64,000 bases of DNA from Dipteris shenzhenensis (GCA_047967505.1 CM106540.1), one strand, 5' to 3'. Positions 24,419-36,140 are shown, numbered from the stretch's first letter. The notes: generated by a model from the letters alone, not told the origin. Numbers and translations are program-made.

Positions 24419-24482
24419 AGGACACTAGATGGATCTTGACTTGCATGTCAGGACACTAGATGGATCTTGACTTGCATGTCAG
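24419..24482 (+). repeat. 31-bp tandem duplication
   Basis: Two consecutive units begin GACACTAGATGGATCTTGAC at about 24420 and 24451 and appear identical. Confidence 0.9.
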
Positions 24483-24519
24483 ATGAGGTCTATCAAATGA
24501 GACCATTGATGGTAGAAAG

Positions 24520-25014
24520 GTGATTGTGTGGGAGCCCCTTATTCTTGCTGGGGCTTGGGGGCTAGTTGGCCTCCAGTGGCCCCCCTGGTGGGGGTTTGGA
24601 GGCAGGAACCCTCGAGGCGACGGTATAGGAAATATTCCTTGAATATTCCATGGACGACTAGTCAGTTCCATCGACTAGGTTGATTGGTCAGCTCCACCGA
24701 CTAGGTTGACTGGTCGATTCCACCAACTACGTTGATCTGACTACCACCCTCATAGCTATAAAGAGGCGACCTCCCCAGTCCATTGTATCAGATCAGATAA
24801 GATCTTCCAGCTAGTAGCTCTTCACTTAGTATTTGTCTAGATCGCCATCTAAGCTCCATTGTGGGAGCGCATGGGTGGACGGAGCCATCATTTGTACTAC
24901 ATCAGTATTGAAGGAAAATTTTGTTCATCTCTAGTTTGCTATGTACTCTCTATTCTTTATTCAGTTTCTATTCCGCTGTGCCGTGTAATTAAACACGTGT
25001 AATTAAACAGTGAT
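24520..25014. mobile_element. Solo LTR with 5-bp target duplication GTGAT
   Basis: A 485-bp segment (24525-25009) begins TGTGTGGGAGCCCC and ends AATTAAACA. It is bounded on both sides by GTGAT (24520-24524 and 25010-25014). A TATAAAG box lies at 24757-24763. Degenerate repeats of CGACTAGGTTGA sit just upstream of it, as LTR promoters often have. No internal region follows, so this is a solo LTR left by recombination between the two LTRs of one element. The superfamily cannot be told from an LTR alone. Confidence 0.8.
24757..24763 (+). promoter_or_regulatory. TATA box of the solo LTR
   Basis: TATAAAG lies 232 bp into the LTR, downstream of a cluster of GACTAGGTTGA repeats. It shows that the parent element was transcribed on the plus strand. 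Whether it still drives anything cannot be judged. Confidence 0.6.
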
Positions 25015-25047
25015 AGTTGGACACTTGTTGTACATATCTCCAAGAAT

Positions 25048-25230
25048 TTGGCATGCTTGGAGACTAGAGAAATAGACATTGATGTGTCTCTCTATGAGGT
25101 TTGTGCATCTATCCATGAGACTAGAGATATAGACAATGATGTGTCTCTCTATGAGGTTTGTGCATCTATCCTTGACTTTAATAAATTGCCTGCTGCAGGA
25201 AGCCTTGAGTTTTACTATTGCCAATGTTGA
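25048..25230 (+). CDS. Short open frame with 19-residue tandem repeat
   Basis: Right after the solo LTR, a 57-bp segment is duplicated in frame (25060 and 25117). It gives two copies of a 19-residue unit beginning ETREIDIDVSLYEVCASI. The frame runs on to LPAAGSLEFYYCQC. The conserved frame hints at a once-coding sequence, but nothing identifies it and the length is small. Confidence 0.25.
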   Translation: MACLETREIDIDVSLYEVCASIHETRDIDNDVSLYEVCASILDFNKLPAAGSLEFYYCQC

Positions 25231-25764
25231 TGTTGCAATGTTTGAACTTGTCCATTGTCATTTTTTTTTGTAAAGGCTATAGTGGAGGTGTAATCAGAGT
25301 GGTTGTTAGAGCTGCAAGGCCAGCATACACTTGCTTTGGCAATGCTAAATTACATGAAGAACAAGCATCATGCCATGTATGTGCCACTCCCGCCTGTTGC
25401 ACGATGTGAGGGAAAGGTCCAAATCATTGTCTCAGGCTACTATGTAGGTTGTGGCATGACACTTGAGTGCAAAAATGTTGTGACACTGCTCATTTTGCTG
25501 TGCGAGCATAGTTATCACCCACTGCACTTTGCCATAACCTACGCCATGGGGTTAGATGCAAGGATGTCAAATGTGATTACATGATCGATGATACATGCAA
25601 GGCTTCGGTTGGGTTGTGATACTATGATTTAGCCTTCGGTCGACTGCAATCTATAGTGATAACTAGTATTGGCAAGTAGACATTAGGTAAGAAGCATCTT
25701 CCAAGTTTGAATGTCTCAAGTTTATGCCTATAGTATAGGTCTAATATTTAACATATGTGTGTGC

Positions 25765-26760
25765 TAGCACATCTATAGCATTATTAGCACATCTATAGCT
25801 AGTATCAGTTCATATGTTATTAATACACCATTATTAGTACATCTATGTTGATAGCATATGTAATTATTAGCACATTTGTGTTGTTAGTAGGTATGTTATT
25901 AGCATACCTGCAATTTAGCATACCTATTATTATCACATTATGTTATTATCATATTGTTATTAGCACATCTACAAGTATGTTGTTAGTAACAAGTATGTTA
26001 TTATCACAATTGTAATTTAGCACATTTGTAATTTGACACACCTATTATTAGCACATTTGTGTTATTGGTGCATTTGTTCTTAGTACATCTGTTGTTAGCA
26101 CATGTGTTATTAGCATGTCCTTAATTTAGCATACCTATTATTAGCACATCTGTAATATAGCACAACTATTATCAGCACATTTGTGTATTTAGCATATTGT
26201 TATTAGCACATCTATAATTTAGCCCACCTATTATTACCACATCTTTAATTTAGCACAACTATTATTAGCATATTATTATTAGCACATGTCTGTTCTTAGC
26301 ACATCTATAATTTAGCTCACCTATTGTTAGCACATCTATAATTTAGCACAAGGGATTTTTCTATTAGCATATCATTATTAGCACTTCTGTTATTAGCACA
26401 TCTATAATAAGCACATCTAGAATTTAGCACACCTATTATTAGCACATATATTATTAGCACATTTTTGTTATTTATCAGATTGTTATTAGCACATCTGTTG
26501 TTAGCATTTTTGCTATTAGCACATCTATAATTGGCACATTTGTTATTAGCAATCTATGTTATTAGCATATACGTACTAATTAGCATGTCTATTATTAGCA
26601 CCTTTGTATTCTTAACACTCAATATTAGAACATTTGTATTATTAGCATATCCATGTTGTATGTACTAATTAGCATATATGTTATTAGCACATCCATTATC
26701 AACATATGTGCTTATTAGCACATTTGTGTTATTAGCATATATGCTAACTTAGCATATCTC
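25765..26760 (+). repeat. ATTAGCACATCT minisatellite array, about 1 kb
   Basis: About fifty degenerate units of 12-20 bp are built from TTATTAGCACATCTGT and TAATTTAGCACACC words, with TTAGCATATG variants. The array is AT-rich and strand-biased: TTAGCA is on the plus strand throughout. No coding function is apparent. Confidence 0.9.
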
Positions 26761-27028
26761 TCTATTAATGATAGTATTGTATTAGACAATATAGTTAAAG
26801 CCCAGTGTGGAAATGATCCTCCTATGATCCTATCTAGGTGTGTAAAGATTACCTCTTATTAGTATATGAAAGATCATGTGTATGGATAGATAGGAAATTA
26901 AGAGGTATACCTTACACAATCATCTCACATACAATTGTAATGTGGCTTTGACAACTTGAGTGCACATATATAGTATTGCATGGTTAAAGCCACATAATAG
27001 TCCTTTATTGTGGTAGCTAATTGAACTT

Positions 27029-27268
27029 TTGTGTCTTTCTTGTGAAGTTATAGATGGTGAAGAGGACAGCTCAAAGGTGCAACACCATGGAAAAGAGTTA
27101 CCTGCAAAGGAGGTGCTTGGAAAGGAGGTGCAACACTGTGGAGAGGAGCTACCTACAAATGAGCTGCTTGAAAAGGAGTTGGCTATAACTGAAAAATCGG
27201 GTGGAAAGGACGCCTTGCACCCAAAGGCAATCCATATTGAAGATGGTATGGTAATGTCCCCATGCTAA
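27029..27268 (+). CDS. Short open frame with internal repeat
   Basis: The 79-codon frame has two related blocks (KVQHHGKELPAKEVLGKE and EVQHCGEELPTNELLEKE), giving a Glu/Lys-rich helical peptide. No family is recognised and no start context was examined beyond the ATG. It is possibly an exon fragment. Confidence 0.2.
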   Translation: MCLSCEVIDGEEDSSKVQHHGKELPAKEVLGKEVQHCGEELPTNELLEKELAITEKSGGKDALHPKAIHIEDGMVMSPC

Positions 27269-27712
27269 GAAGAAGTCCACCACTTTTGCTTCCCTACTTA
27301 AACCTTCAAATAGACAAAAGCTCCCATCTAGCATAATAGAGGATGTAATGAGTTCTAAGAATGTCGTTAAACTACACGTGTGCAAGAAGTTGTGATGTAC
27401 ACTCTGTCCTATTGTTCGAGTCCCTACCCAAGCAGGACCAATGGTTCAACCCATGTGGCTTACTTCTACGCTTGAAAATCTATATGCTATCTAGTAGATC
27501 TTGTGGCTTGGGTCTCTTTTACTTTTTGTAAATGATTTTTGGTCTTATTTGTAAATCATAAATAAAAAACCTTCTTTTGAGGAAAAACCTTATAATACTT
27601 TCTTTCACCATGACAAACCCAAGTTGTCATTTTTTTAAAGCTAGTTAGCTTGTGTTCGATGGTAGTTTGTTAGTGTACACGATATTCTACTTAGTGCACA
27701 GGTTATGCGAAG

Positions 27713-28834
27713 CCTAGCCATAATATTTATACCATCATGCATTATATTCCTACAAAGCTTTGTCTTCTTTTGACTATCGATGCCAAACATGGCTATGAAA
27801 AACCAATGTTGGTGACCCTCACGTGTTGTAGTGTGCACGAGGGAGCTTTGTAAAATAAAAAGGCATGTATAGACCTATTTATGGGCTAAGATTTGGTATG
27901 GGGCTTGGTTAAAATGTTATTGAGAGTCATACCAATTCTCGGTCCATTATGAGATATAGAGCAGTGGATTTGAGCTTACCCTATCAAAAATGTTTCAGTC
28001 CGCAGTATGGAAAAAAAAGGGTTATCTACCATAAACCAATATGCTACCCTACCTGAAATGAAATAAAAACCTAGCCAAAGTATTTATACCATCATATATT
28101 AGAGTCATACCAAGTTTCATCTTGTTTTGATCGTTGATGTCCAACATGGTTATTGAAAACCAACGTTGGTGACCCAAACATGTTCTAGTGTGTGCAACGA
28201 GGTTCTTTAAAATAAAAGGCCATGTATAGATCTATATTTGGGACAAGGTTTGATATGGTACTTTGGTATAATATTAATTAGAATCATACCAAGTCTCAGT
28301 CCATTACGTGATATAGAGCCATGGATTTGACCTTACCCGAACAAAAATATTCTCATTGTATCATGGCAAAGAAAGGGTTATCTAGTCTAAATAAATATGC
28401 TACACTACTCCAAATGCAATAGAGACAAGCCATAATCTTTATGAAATTACCTAGTAGATTCCTACAAAGTTTTGTCTTCTTCTAACCATCGATGCCGCAC
28501 ATGATTATGAAAAACCAACGTTGGTGATCCTTATGTGTTGTAGTGTGCACGACGGGGATTGTAAAATAAAAAGACATGTATAGACCTATTTATGTGTCAA
28601 GATTTGGTATGGGGCTTGGGTAAAATATTAGTGAGAGTCATACCAATTCTCGATCCATTACAAGATATAGAGCAATGGATTTGAACTTACCCTATCAAAT
28701 ATGTTTCAGTCTATAGTAGTCTAGCAAAACATGGGTTCTCTACCATAAACTAATATGCTACGCTACTTGAAATAAAATTAAAACCTAGCCAAAATATTTA
28801 TACCATCATATATTAGAGTCTTACTAAGTTTCAT
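27713..28834 (+). repeat. 356-bp satellite, three monomers plus partial
   Basis: The landmark CCTAGCC (CAAGCCA in the third copy) occurs at 27713, 28070, 28426 and 28784, giving a period of 356-358 bp. Each full monomer contains TTTATACCATCAT, a TTGGTGACCC-like word, GGCATGTATAGA, AGATTTGGTATGG and GAGATATAGAGC. The copies differ by perhaps 15-20 percent. The fourth copy is cut after about 50 bp, where the gypsy fragment begins. A further single monomer sits at 37711-38065. Confidence 0.9.
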
Positions 28835-30380
28835 CAACATTTGCTACTATCATTTCTCAACATGGGATTGCAAATGACTGACATGGAAAAAATCAAAATC
28901 ATCATGGAATTGCCTCCTCCTACAAATTCCAAAGGTGTACAGGACTTTATGGGACATGTTGGCTATTATAGAAGATTTATCTTGTGGTATGCCATGATAG
29001 CTAGACCACTTTACAAATTATTAGTGGAATTATTATGGACAGAAAAGTGCGACCAAGCCTTTGAGCTTTTAAAGTGGCACCTAATCACAACAACCATCCT
29101 TATATCTCCCGATTGGAATATTGATTTCATGTTCATATTGATGGCTCCAAGTATTCAATTGGGAGTGTGCTTTGCCAACCTGGTGAACATAAGAAAGACT
29201 ACCCATTCTACTTTGCCAATCATCGACAACTCAATGATGAAGAAATCAACTATATCACCATGGAAAGAGAAGCCCTAGCAATGGTGTATAGTGTTAAGAA
29301 ATCTCGACACTATTTATTGGAAAATGAATTTTTCTTCTACACTAACCATCAAGCATTGTTTGTCTTGTGAACTGTCCATATACAACAGAAAGGATAACCA
29401 GATGGATCCTCTTGCTTCAAGAATTCAACTTCAAAATAGTGGTCCACAAAGGTGCCCAACACTACATTGCTGATCACATGTCTCATGTCAAGTCGGGAGA
29501 AGAAGCCACTAGAGTAAAAGATGACTTGCTAGATGCCACATTCTTCAAATAGATGCTGTTCTAGCTTGGTGTGTAGATATCATTGGGTACTTAATGGTAG
29601 GAAGACCACCCCCCGAAATGAAAGCAGTGGATGCTAGAAAACTAATTTTAAAAGTTGCACCCTATCAACTCATTGCACGCCAACTATACAAGATGGACAA
29701 GGACCAGGTTTTAGGAAGATGTGTAATGCCTCATGAGATCATGCCAATCCTTAATGAAGTCCATGAAGGCATTTCACGAGGACACTTCCAAGGGGAAGCA
29801 ATAGTAAGAAAAGTCCTTGCAGGCTACTAGTGGCCAACACTTTGGGCAGATGCCTATGAATATGTTAAAAGCTGTGATATATGCCAACGGACTACTAAAC
29901 CCACTACACAAGGACTTGAATCCCCTAACAATAGTCATTGCACAAAAACCATTTGAAAAATGGGGGATTAATTATGTGGGACCCATCCATCTAGTAGCAA
30001 AGGGAACATAGGCATGCTACATCATTGAGGCCACTGATTACTTTACCAAATGGGCTGAAGCTAAAGTAGCTAGAAAGGCAGATGCCAGAAGCACAGCATG
30101 ATCCTTATACAAGAATGCGATCATATGATTTGGATGCCCCATTGACATTGTGTCAAAAAGAGGCACGAATTTTGTCAATGAGGTTATCCAAGAACTCTTG
30201 TCTGGATTTATGGTAATCCATAGAAAAAGCACTCCCTACTACACCCAAGGGAATGGACAGGCCGAATCCACCAACAAAATATTATGCATTATCCTCACCA
30301 AGGTAGTAGAACCACATCATTCTGATTAGGTAGAGAAACTAAATGTAGCCTTATGGGCATACCGAACCACACTCAAGAAG
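28835..30380 (+). mobile_element. Ty3/gypsy polyprotein fragment (RT end, RNase H, integrase start)
   Basis: The plus strand encodes MEKIKIIMELPPPTNSKGVQ then DFMGHVGYYRRF, the RT thumb and connection. RNase H pieces follow (YITMEREALAMVYSVKKSRH, NHQALF, FNFKIVVHKGAQHYIADH). Next are the HHCC zinc finger (HEGISRGHFQG, then SCDICQRT) and integrase text (KWGINYVGPIHL at 29959, TDYFTKWAEAK, YYTQGNGQAESTNK). Domain order PR-RT-RH-INT is diagnostic for gypsy. The first part of RT, the integrase C-terminus and both LTRs are missing. Several frameshifts and stops are present. The left edge abuts the satellite and the right edge abuts a copia element. Confidence 0.9.
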
Positions 30381-31499
30381 GATGTCTTCATCACTATCAC
30401 CTGTGATGATCAAATCATCAACATAAATGACAAGCAGCATAATCCCTTTCTCTGTTTTTCTCACATAGAGTGAGAAATCTGCCTTGGAAATCTGAAAGCC
30501 AATAGTGACAAGATACTGTCCTATCTTGTCAGACCATGCTCTAGGTGCTTGCTTCAAGCCATACAAGGCTTTCTTCAACTTGCAAACAAACTCAGGATGA
30601 ACAGCATGCACATAACCTGGTGGCTGCTCCATATAGACCTCTTCTTGCAAATCACCATGCAAGAAGGCATTCTTTACATCCATCTGATGTAAAGACCATC
30701 CCTTTGATGCAGCCATAGCAATGACTGCTCTTACAGTCGCCATCCTTGCAACTGGACTGAATGTTTCTTCATAATCAATGCCATATGTCTATGCATACCC
30801 CTTGACAACTAATCTTGCCTTGTATCTGTTCACAGAACCATCTGCATTGTGCTTCACCTTATAAACCCATTTACAGCCAATTGCATTCTTGTCTTTAGGC
30901 AAAGGCACCAATTCCCATGTTGCATTTGCATCCAAGGCATCCATTTCTTCATCCATGGCTTTCTCCCATTTTTCTTTTCCCATGGCTTGCTCAAAAGAAA
31001 TGGGTTCTGGTTCCTGTATCACTTTGACCATATAGGCATAGTGAATGGCTGTAAATCCATCATATTTCAGCCTATCCACAGGATACCTAGCTTTGGTAGA
31101 CCTGCGCAAAATAGGCTCACTTCTAGGTGCTCTCAAAACATCCCTAGTCTTCCTTACTCCAGGTGTAACAACAGAAGGAATACCCAACTCATCATCAATG
31201 CTCTGCTCTGAGCCACTGGATTCACCATCCACATAAGAGTGACCTGCATTCACATCAAACATGGGCTGATCTACCTTCTCTTTTCCTTTTCGTGATACCT
31301 GTGTACCACTATCTGCATTGCTTTGAGGAGATTCTCCTGATCTCAATCTACCTGTCCATGGCGAAGTATGTGAACCACTGCTAGAGGACACTGCAGGTCC
31401 ATTGATATTTTGTGATTGCTGCTGTGAATTTTGTGCAGCATTGCCATTTTGTGCATCTACATCAATCATCACATTTACTGGTTTATACCAGCTGCTCAT
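30381..31499 (-). pseudogene. pol: Copia integrase tail and reverse transcriptase, 3'-truncated
   Basis: The frame from 31499 covers the linker and RT start ([44 protein letters not shown]). After a stop at about 30787 it continues with MDVKNAFLHGDLQEEVYMEQ, LYGLKQAPRAWSDK and the catalytic LLVIYVDDLIITGDSDEDI. Immediately after that text the DNA becomes the gypsy integrase of the other element. RNase H is missing. Confidence 0.92.
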
Positions 31500-32880
31500 C
31501 TCATAAAAACAACATCTTTGCTCACTGTGAACTTACGTGTAGAAGGGTTATAGCATCCATACCCTTTTTGCTGCAGAGAATAACCAATAAAGACGCACTT
31601 CTCAGCTTTTGGATACAACTTGGACCTCAATTCATCTGGCGCATGAACATAGGCAATGCAACCAAAAATTTTTAAATGGGAAATATCTGGTTTCCTACCA
31701 GTATACATCTCCTCTAGCATCATGCCATGTATTGCTGCAGTGGGAGTCCTGTTCATTATGTAAATGCTGTAGCAACTGCTTCAGCCCAATAAAAATCTGG
31801 TAGATCTTTTTCATTTAGCATGGCCCGAGATACCTCTCCAATATGCCTGTTTTTCCTTTCTGCAATTCCATTTTGCTGTGGGGTATGACTGCATGAATAT
31901 TGTTGCTTTATGCCATGCTCCTGCAGGAACCTTGCAAACTCATTTGAGAGGTACTCTCCCCCTCCATCTGACCTTAGGCATTTTATTTGCAGGCCTGTTT
32001 CTTTTTCAACCATAGCTTTAAAAGCTTTGAAGTGCCCAAACACTTCACTTTTCTTTTTCATAAAATACACCCAAAGTTTTCTGCTGAAGTCATCAATAAA
32101 TGTGACAAAATAGTGATAGCCTCCAATAGATGCAGCTTTAGTAGTCTACACATCAGAGTGGATTAATTCCAATGGCTTTTTACTCTCTTGAACATGCTTA
32201 GGAAATGGTTTCCTTGCCTGTTTTCCAAATTGACAGCCTTCACACACCTTATGCATTTCTGCAACCTTGAATTTAGGCAATCCTGCAACAATGTTTTGGG
32301 CCTGCATTGATTTAAGTCGCTGTACATTAACATGACCAATGCGTTTATGCCAGATATCAATATCTGCAACTACACCGGTCCCATGTGCAAACATTGCTGC
32401 ACTCAATTTAGGCATGTCTGCATCCAGCGTAAACATCCTGCCTTTCTTCTTTCCTTTTGCTATCAAGCGACCATTATTTTTCATATCCTCAACAAAACAT
32501 CCATGAGGATTGAATCTGACCTGCAAGCCCTGCTCAACCATTTGACCAATAGAAACTAGGTTCTTGGTGATGTTCGGGACATGAAATACATCAGACAAGT
32601 ATTTCTTTTTCCCATCCTGCATAGACAAAGGAATTTGGCCAATCTGCACAATAGGATGTGCAGTATCATCACCAGTCTCCACAAATCCTGGTTTTTCCAT
32701 TTTCCTTGCATCTGGCATCCATTCTGCATGACCTGTCATGTGGTTTGATGCACCTGAGTCAACATACCACACATCATTTCGTTCTTCTGCACTTGTCACA
32801 GAATTGGTCATATGCTGCACCATAAATAGATGCTCATTTCTGTCATCACCCTGCCTACTAGAAGATGCATAATTGCCTTG
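31496..32880 (-). pseudogene. pol: Copia protease and integrase
   Basis: The protease active site reads VWYVDSGASNHMTG near 32760. The GAG-pre-integrase HHCC region follows (DIWHKRIGHVNVQRL; CEGCQFGKQARKPFP). Then comes the integrase core with FVTFIDDFSRKLWVYF, KCLRSDGGGEYLSNEF and HTPQQNGIAERKNR, so the D,D,E triad is retained. A stop at about 32149 (SDV, stop, TTK) and a one-base loss near 31756 (before MNRTPTAA) break the frame. The enzyme would insert the cDNA into the genome. Confidence 0.9.
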
Positions 32881-33786
32881 CTGCAATTTTCCATTTATAA
32901 TGTCATTCTGCTTTTTATAGCAGTCCTTAGCCATATGACCCATTTTGCCACAATAGTAGCATTCAACATTGCTGTTTGCATTTTGGCCTCTCTGCCATCC
33001 ACCACGGCCTCTTTGGCTCCCCCTGCCTCTAGAGTTACCACGTCCTCCTGCATAGGACTGGTTTTCTTGCGTTTGCTGCATATTCTAATTTCTACCACGG
33101 CCTGCAGATCAGCCTCCTCTACCTCTGCCTCTACCTCTGCCAGTTTTTGAGTAGAAGACAGTTTCTTTTGAAGTTCCTGCTGAAGAAGATGCACCACCAT
33201 TTCTCTGCTCTTCAGAAATTAGAAGAGCAATCAACTCCTCAAAATCAGGAAATTTTTCACGAATGGCAATGGATGTCCGGAACTGTGCATAATCCTTTCC
33301 TAGACCATTCAAGGTCATAGAAACTAAATCGTCATCATCCACTGGCGACCCAATGGAAGCAAGTGCATCCGCAATTTTCTTCACCTTCATGTGGTAGTCA
33401 TTGATGCTCATATTTTCTCTCTGCACATTGTGCAGCTCCTGCTTGAGCTGCATTTTCCTGGCTTGCGTATTTGTGCTGTACATTTTTGCCAAAGTATCCC
33501 ATGCCTCCTTTGGCGTACTTGCATCCTGAATATGCACAATCATGGAGTCCGAAATACTGATAGACAGCCAGTACATAACTTTCCTGGCTCTCTCATGCCA
33601 TGCTTTAAATGCCTGCATTTCCTATTGATTGGGAACATTAGGAAGAACAGGTTCTTCTTCATTTCCTGTAATGAACTCCCAATAGCCTTTTCCCATAAGG
33701 AAATTCATCATTCTAAACTTCCATGCCTGGAAGTTGTTCTTGTCAAGCTTTTCAGTGACAATCTGTGAAAGAGAATCAGAGGCCAT
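32880..33786 (-). pseudogene. gag: Copia gag (nucleocapsid)
   Basis: The minus-strand ATG at 33786 starts MASDSLSQIVTEKLDKNNF, a typical copia Gag opening (KLDxxNFxxW). The UBN2-type capsid domain follows (DTLAKMYSTNTQARKMQLKQ; MSINDYHMKVKKIADALAS). Next comes an Arg/Gly-rich tail and an intact CCHC zinc knuckle, CYYCGKMGHMAKDC, near 32930. Stops occur at about 33620 and twice in the RG tail (33080-33108). In the family this protein packages the RNA in virus-like particles. Confidence 0.88.
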
Positions 33787-34293
33787 TTCAGAACACCGCA
33801 AAATATTCTGTCACTGCAAAAAACACAGCTTTTGCCTCACACGGGCACATCTGCAAAACTGACAAAAGTGGTATTTCACCACACAGTCACTTCCTAGTGA
33901 CGATTTTGCATCAACAGGCATAAGCATGAATCTGCAACTCCCAATATCTCTGCACACAGGCATACGATGCAATTTCTGTGGCAACTTTTCACCGACTAGC
34001 CGAGCAGTGGTCGCACAGCCAAAACAGGGCCTTTTTCTGAGTGCCTGCGAAGAACTTCCGCCTTCAAAACGGGCCCCGAAATGATCTCAAATCAGAAAAA
34101 TAAAGTCACACCATATAATGCCCTCTCGCCACACCTCGAAGGGCGTCTCAATCTGAGACAGTGCACTCTTGCACTTCCGGCTGTGCTACCTGCAGAGATT
34201 TGCTCCCAAACTCGAAAAAGGAAAGCAACACTGGTCCTCTTACCAAGACACTGCGAACTTGGTTTGCTTTCTTGAGCTCCTTACCACGAACAA

Positions 34294-34306
34294 GGCTCTG
34301 ATACCA
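34294..34306 (-). other. Primer-binding site (tRNA-iMet) of the truncated copia
   Basis: The minus strand reads TGGTATCAGAGCC, complementary to the 3' end of plant initiator tRNA-Met. It lies directly next to the LTR end (TTCACA), which fixes the inner LTR border at 34307. Confidence 0.88.
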
Positions 34307-34593
34307 TGTGAAGATAGTGGGAGAGAGGGAAGGAGTCTCACTTGCAGCTTTCTCACATACACAATGGGGGAATACACACAAAGGTGGAGGCTGAAAACAG
34401 TTTTTCTCTTCTTAGTTGTGAAAGCCAAAAGAACTCTAGTACAAAGAAATAGAAGAACCCTATATGTGGGTCTCAAACCAAACTCAACTAACTAAGGTGG
34501 CATACTAACTGAGCCACGAACTAGTGTAGATAAGGATAGTTGTCATCCAGCTATTATTCGTGGGCGGTGTACCAACCGCATCTGTAGCTAACA
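34307..34593 (-). repeat. 5' LTR of the truncated copia, outer end tentative
   Basis: The inner end is certain because of the adjacent primer-binding site. The outer end is placed at the plus-strand sequence GTAGCTAACA (minus TGTTAGCTAC), since TG...CA ends are expected. No second LTR is available to confirm it. Confidence 0.5.
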
Positions 34594-36050
34594 AGTCGGT
34601 GACATAAATGCACAACTGTCACCCTGGCATATCGCGAGTGGAGCTCGATATCTCAACAAAAGATGCATGACCATCCTCAACCACTCCCCATTTAAAGGTG
34701 GATCTTTGATTCTTAAATTTTGGCTAAGTCTAAACCCATGGCTCTGAGACCTTCCTTCTCCTCCTTTCATTCCATTAACCTTCCATCTCCCCCTTCCTCT
34801 AGAAGGTGTCCTTCCATCTCCTCCATTCCAATCTCCTCCTTGCCCCTAAAGCTACCTCTTGTCTTTCCACCTCCTCCCCAAAGCCTCCCTCTTGTCTTTC
34901 CACCTCCTCCCCCCTCCAAGCCTCCATCCAAGAGCTCCTTGTTAATGACATGTGGCAAGCTCTTCTCCTCCAAGTTGCCACGTGTCCTCTCCTTTTTTTT
35001 TTTGGGTGTCTGTGGTTAATAGGTTAAAGATGTGCCACCTCAGCACAGAAAGTGCCAGCCAGAAACAATTGCCTCTTCATACACACAGTTGTATTATGCA
35101 TGTGACCACTAGTCTGCCGCATCACCCTCTACACCACATCATCATTTTTGGGCCTTCTTGGGATCAAAATTTGCCTATCCTTCCGGGGGTCGTATCTTTT
35201 GCTCCAGAGGGAATTTTGTAACGTTCCAAAAAGCAAAATTGCTTGCCAGTTTGTGCTCTACACATCTGACACCTCTAATTTTACATTTGATATTTTCATA
35301 GGCCAGCATCATTGCATCCTCATCATCGAAACCACCTCCTGATCCTCTACAGTGCACCCAACACATAAAATGAATTAAGACAAAATTCATTTGCTATATT
35401 TTGCACCGCCATAGAGGAGATCCAACTCCACCAAGCGAAGTCAACCTTGCCACATTACCCGATTAGTTCCCACCGATGTTAGTCCCATCGATCCTCAGTG
35501 TGACACTTGGCAGTGATCTTCCTCGAATTCACAAGATTATTGTATTTCTTGCACACACATATGCCACCCATGTACAATCACATTTGTTGACTATTTTTGG
35601 CATTGGTTCCTACACACATACATCAGCCTTGTATAGCCTCTTGGCTACTCTTGACATGCAGCTATCATCTTCATTTTACAAGCTTGATCCTTGGCACACA
35701 TACGCTGTCACATGACTTGGTTTTGATAGTTTCACGTAAGCCGCCCAGTGGCAGCTCTCACATAGTTTAATCATGGTAGACACTCTTGCTGGTACACAGG
35801 TAAGCCTCTTGCACAGAGCACTAGATCACCTCCAGCATGGATTTATTCTCATCACATAGCTGATGATACACTAGTCATGACTCTAGACTAGATCCGTGAG
35901 TGGAAACATAACTTTCTTCGACCATTTATTGCCACAGGGTATGTACTAGTGTATGATGTCGACTCGAGCCTCATTGGCCTTACAGATCAAATGCAGATGC
36001 TTTAGATGTTAGCATGAATCAGCCTGTAGTTTCTGATCATGCACACTTGT

Positions 36051-36140
36051 CAGTAAGCCATCAGCATGAGGCACATTTGGCAGTAAGCCCTCAACACGAG
36101 GCAAATTTGATGGTAAGCCTTCAATACGAGGCAATCCCAC
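36051..36140 (+). repeat. About 30-bp tandem repeat
   Basis: Three units share TCAGCATGAGGCACATTTGG or close variants with AGTAAGCCCTCAACACGAGG. A fourth related copy lies about 145 bp downstream of the array, near 36275. Confidence 0.8.

Larger units (their letters stand above)
30381..34593 (-). mobile_element. Ty1/copia element, truncated in reverse transcriptase
   Basis: Reading from high to low coordinates: 5' LTR, primer-binding site, gag, protease, integrase, then RT as far as the YVDD box, where it stops at the junction with the gypsy fragment. The thumb of RT, RNase H and the 3' LTR are absent. Five or more in-frame stops and two one-base frameshifts (near 31756 and 31499) make it dead. 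Stops replacing glutamine or arginine codons (for example at about 30787) look like C to T decay. Order INT before RT identifies copia. Confidence 0.93.

Noticed and set aside
25765-26760. CRISPR-like array
   Set aside because: Units are degenerate, spacers are not unique sequences of constant length, and the surrounding DNA is eukaryotic.
30849-33768. Plus-strand open frames opposite the truncated copia
   Set aside because: They are antisense shadows of the gag-pol frames, which carry the recognisable motifs.
30381-34593. Simple nested insertion of copia into the gypsy element
   Set aside because: Gypsy sequence does not resume beyond the copia LTR, the copia lacks its 3' half, and no target duplication frames it.
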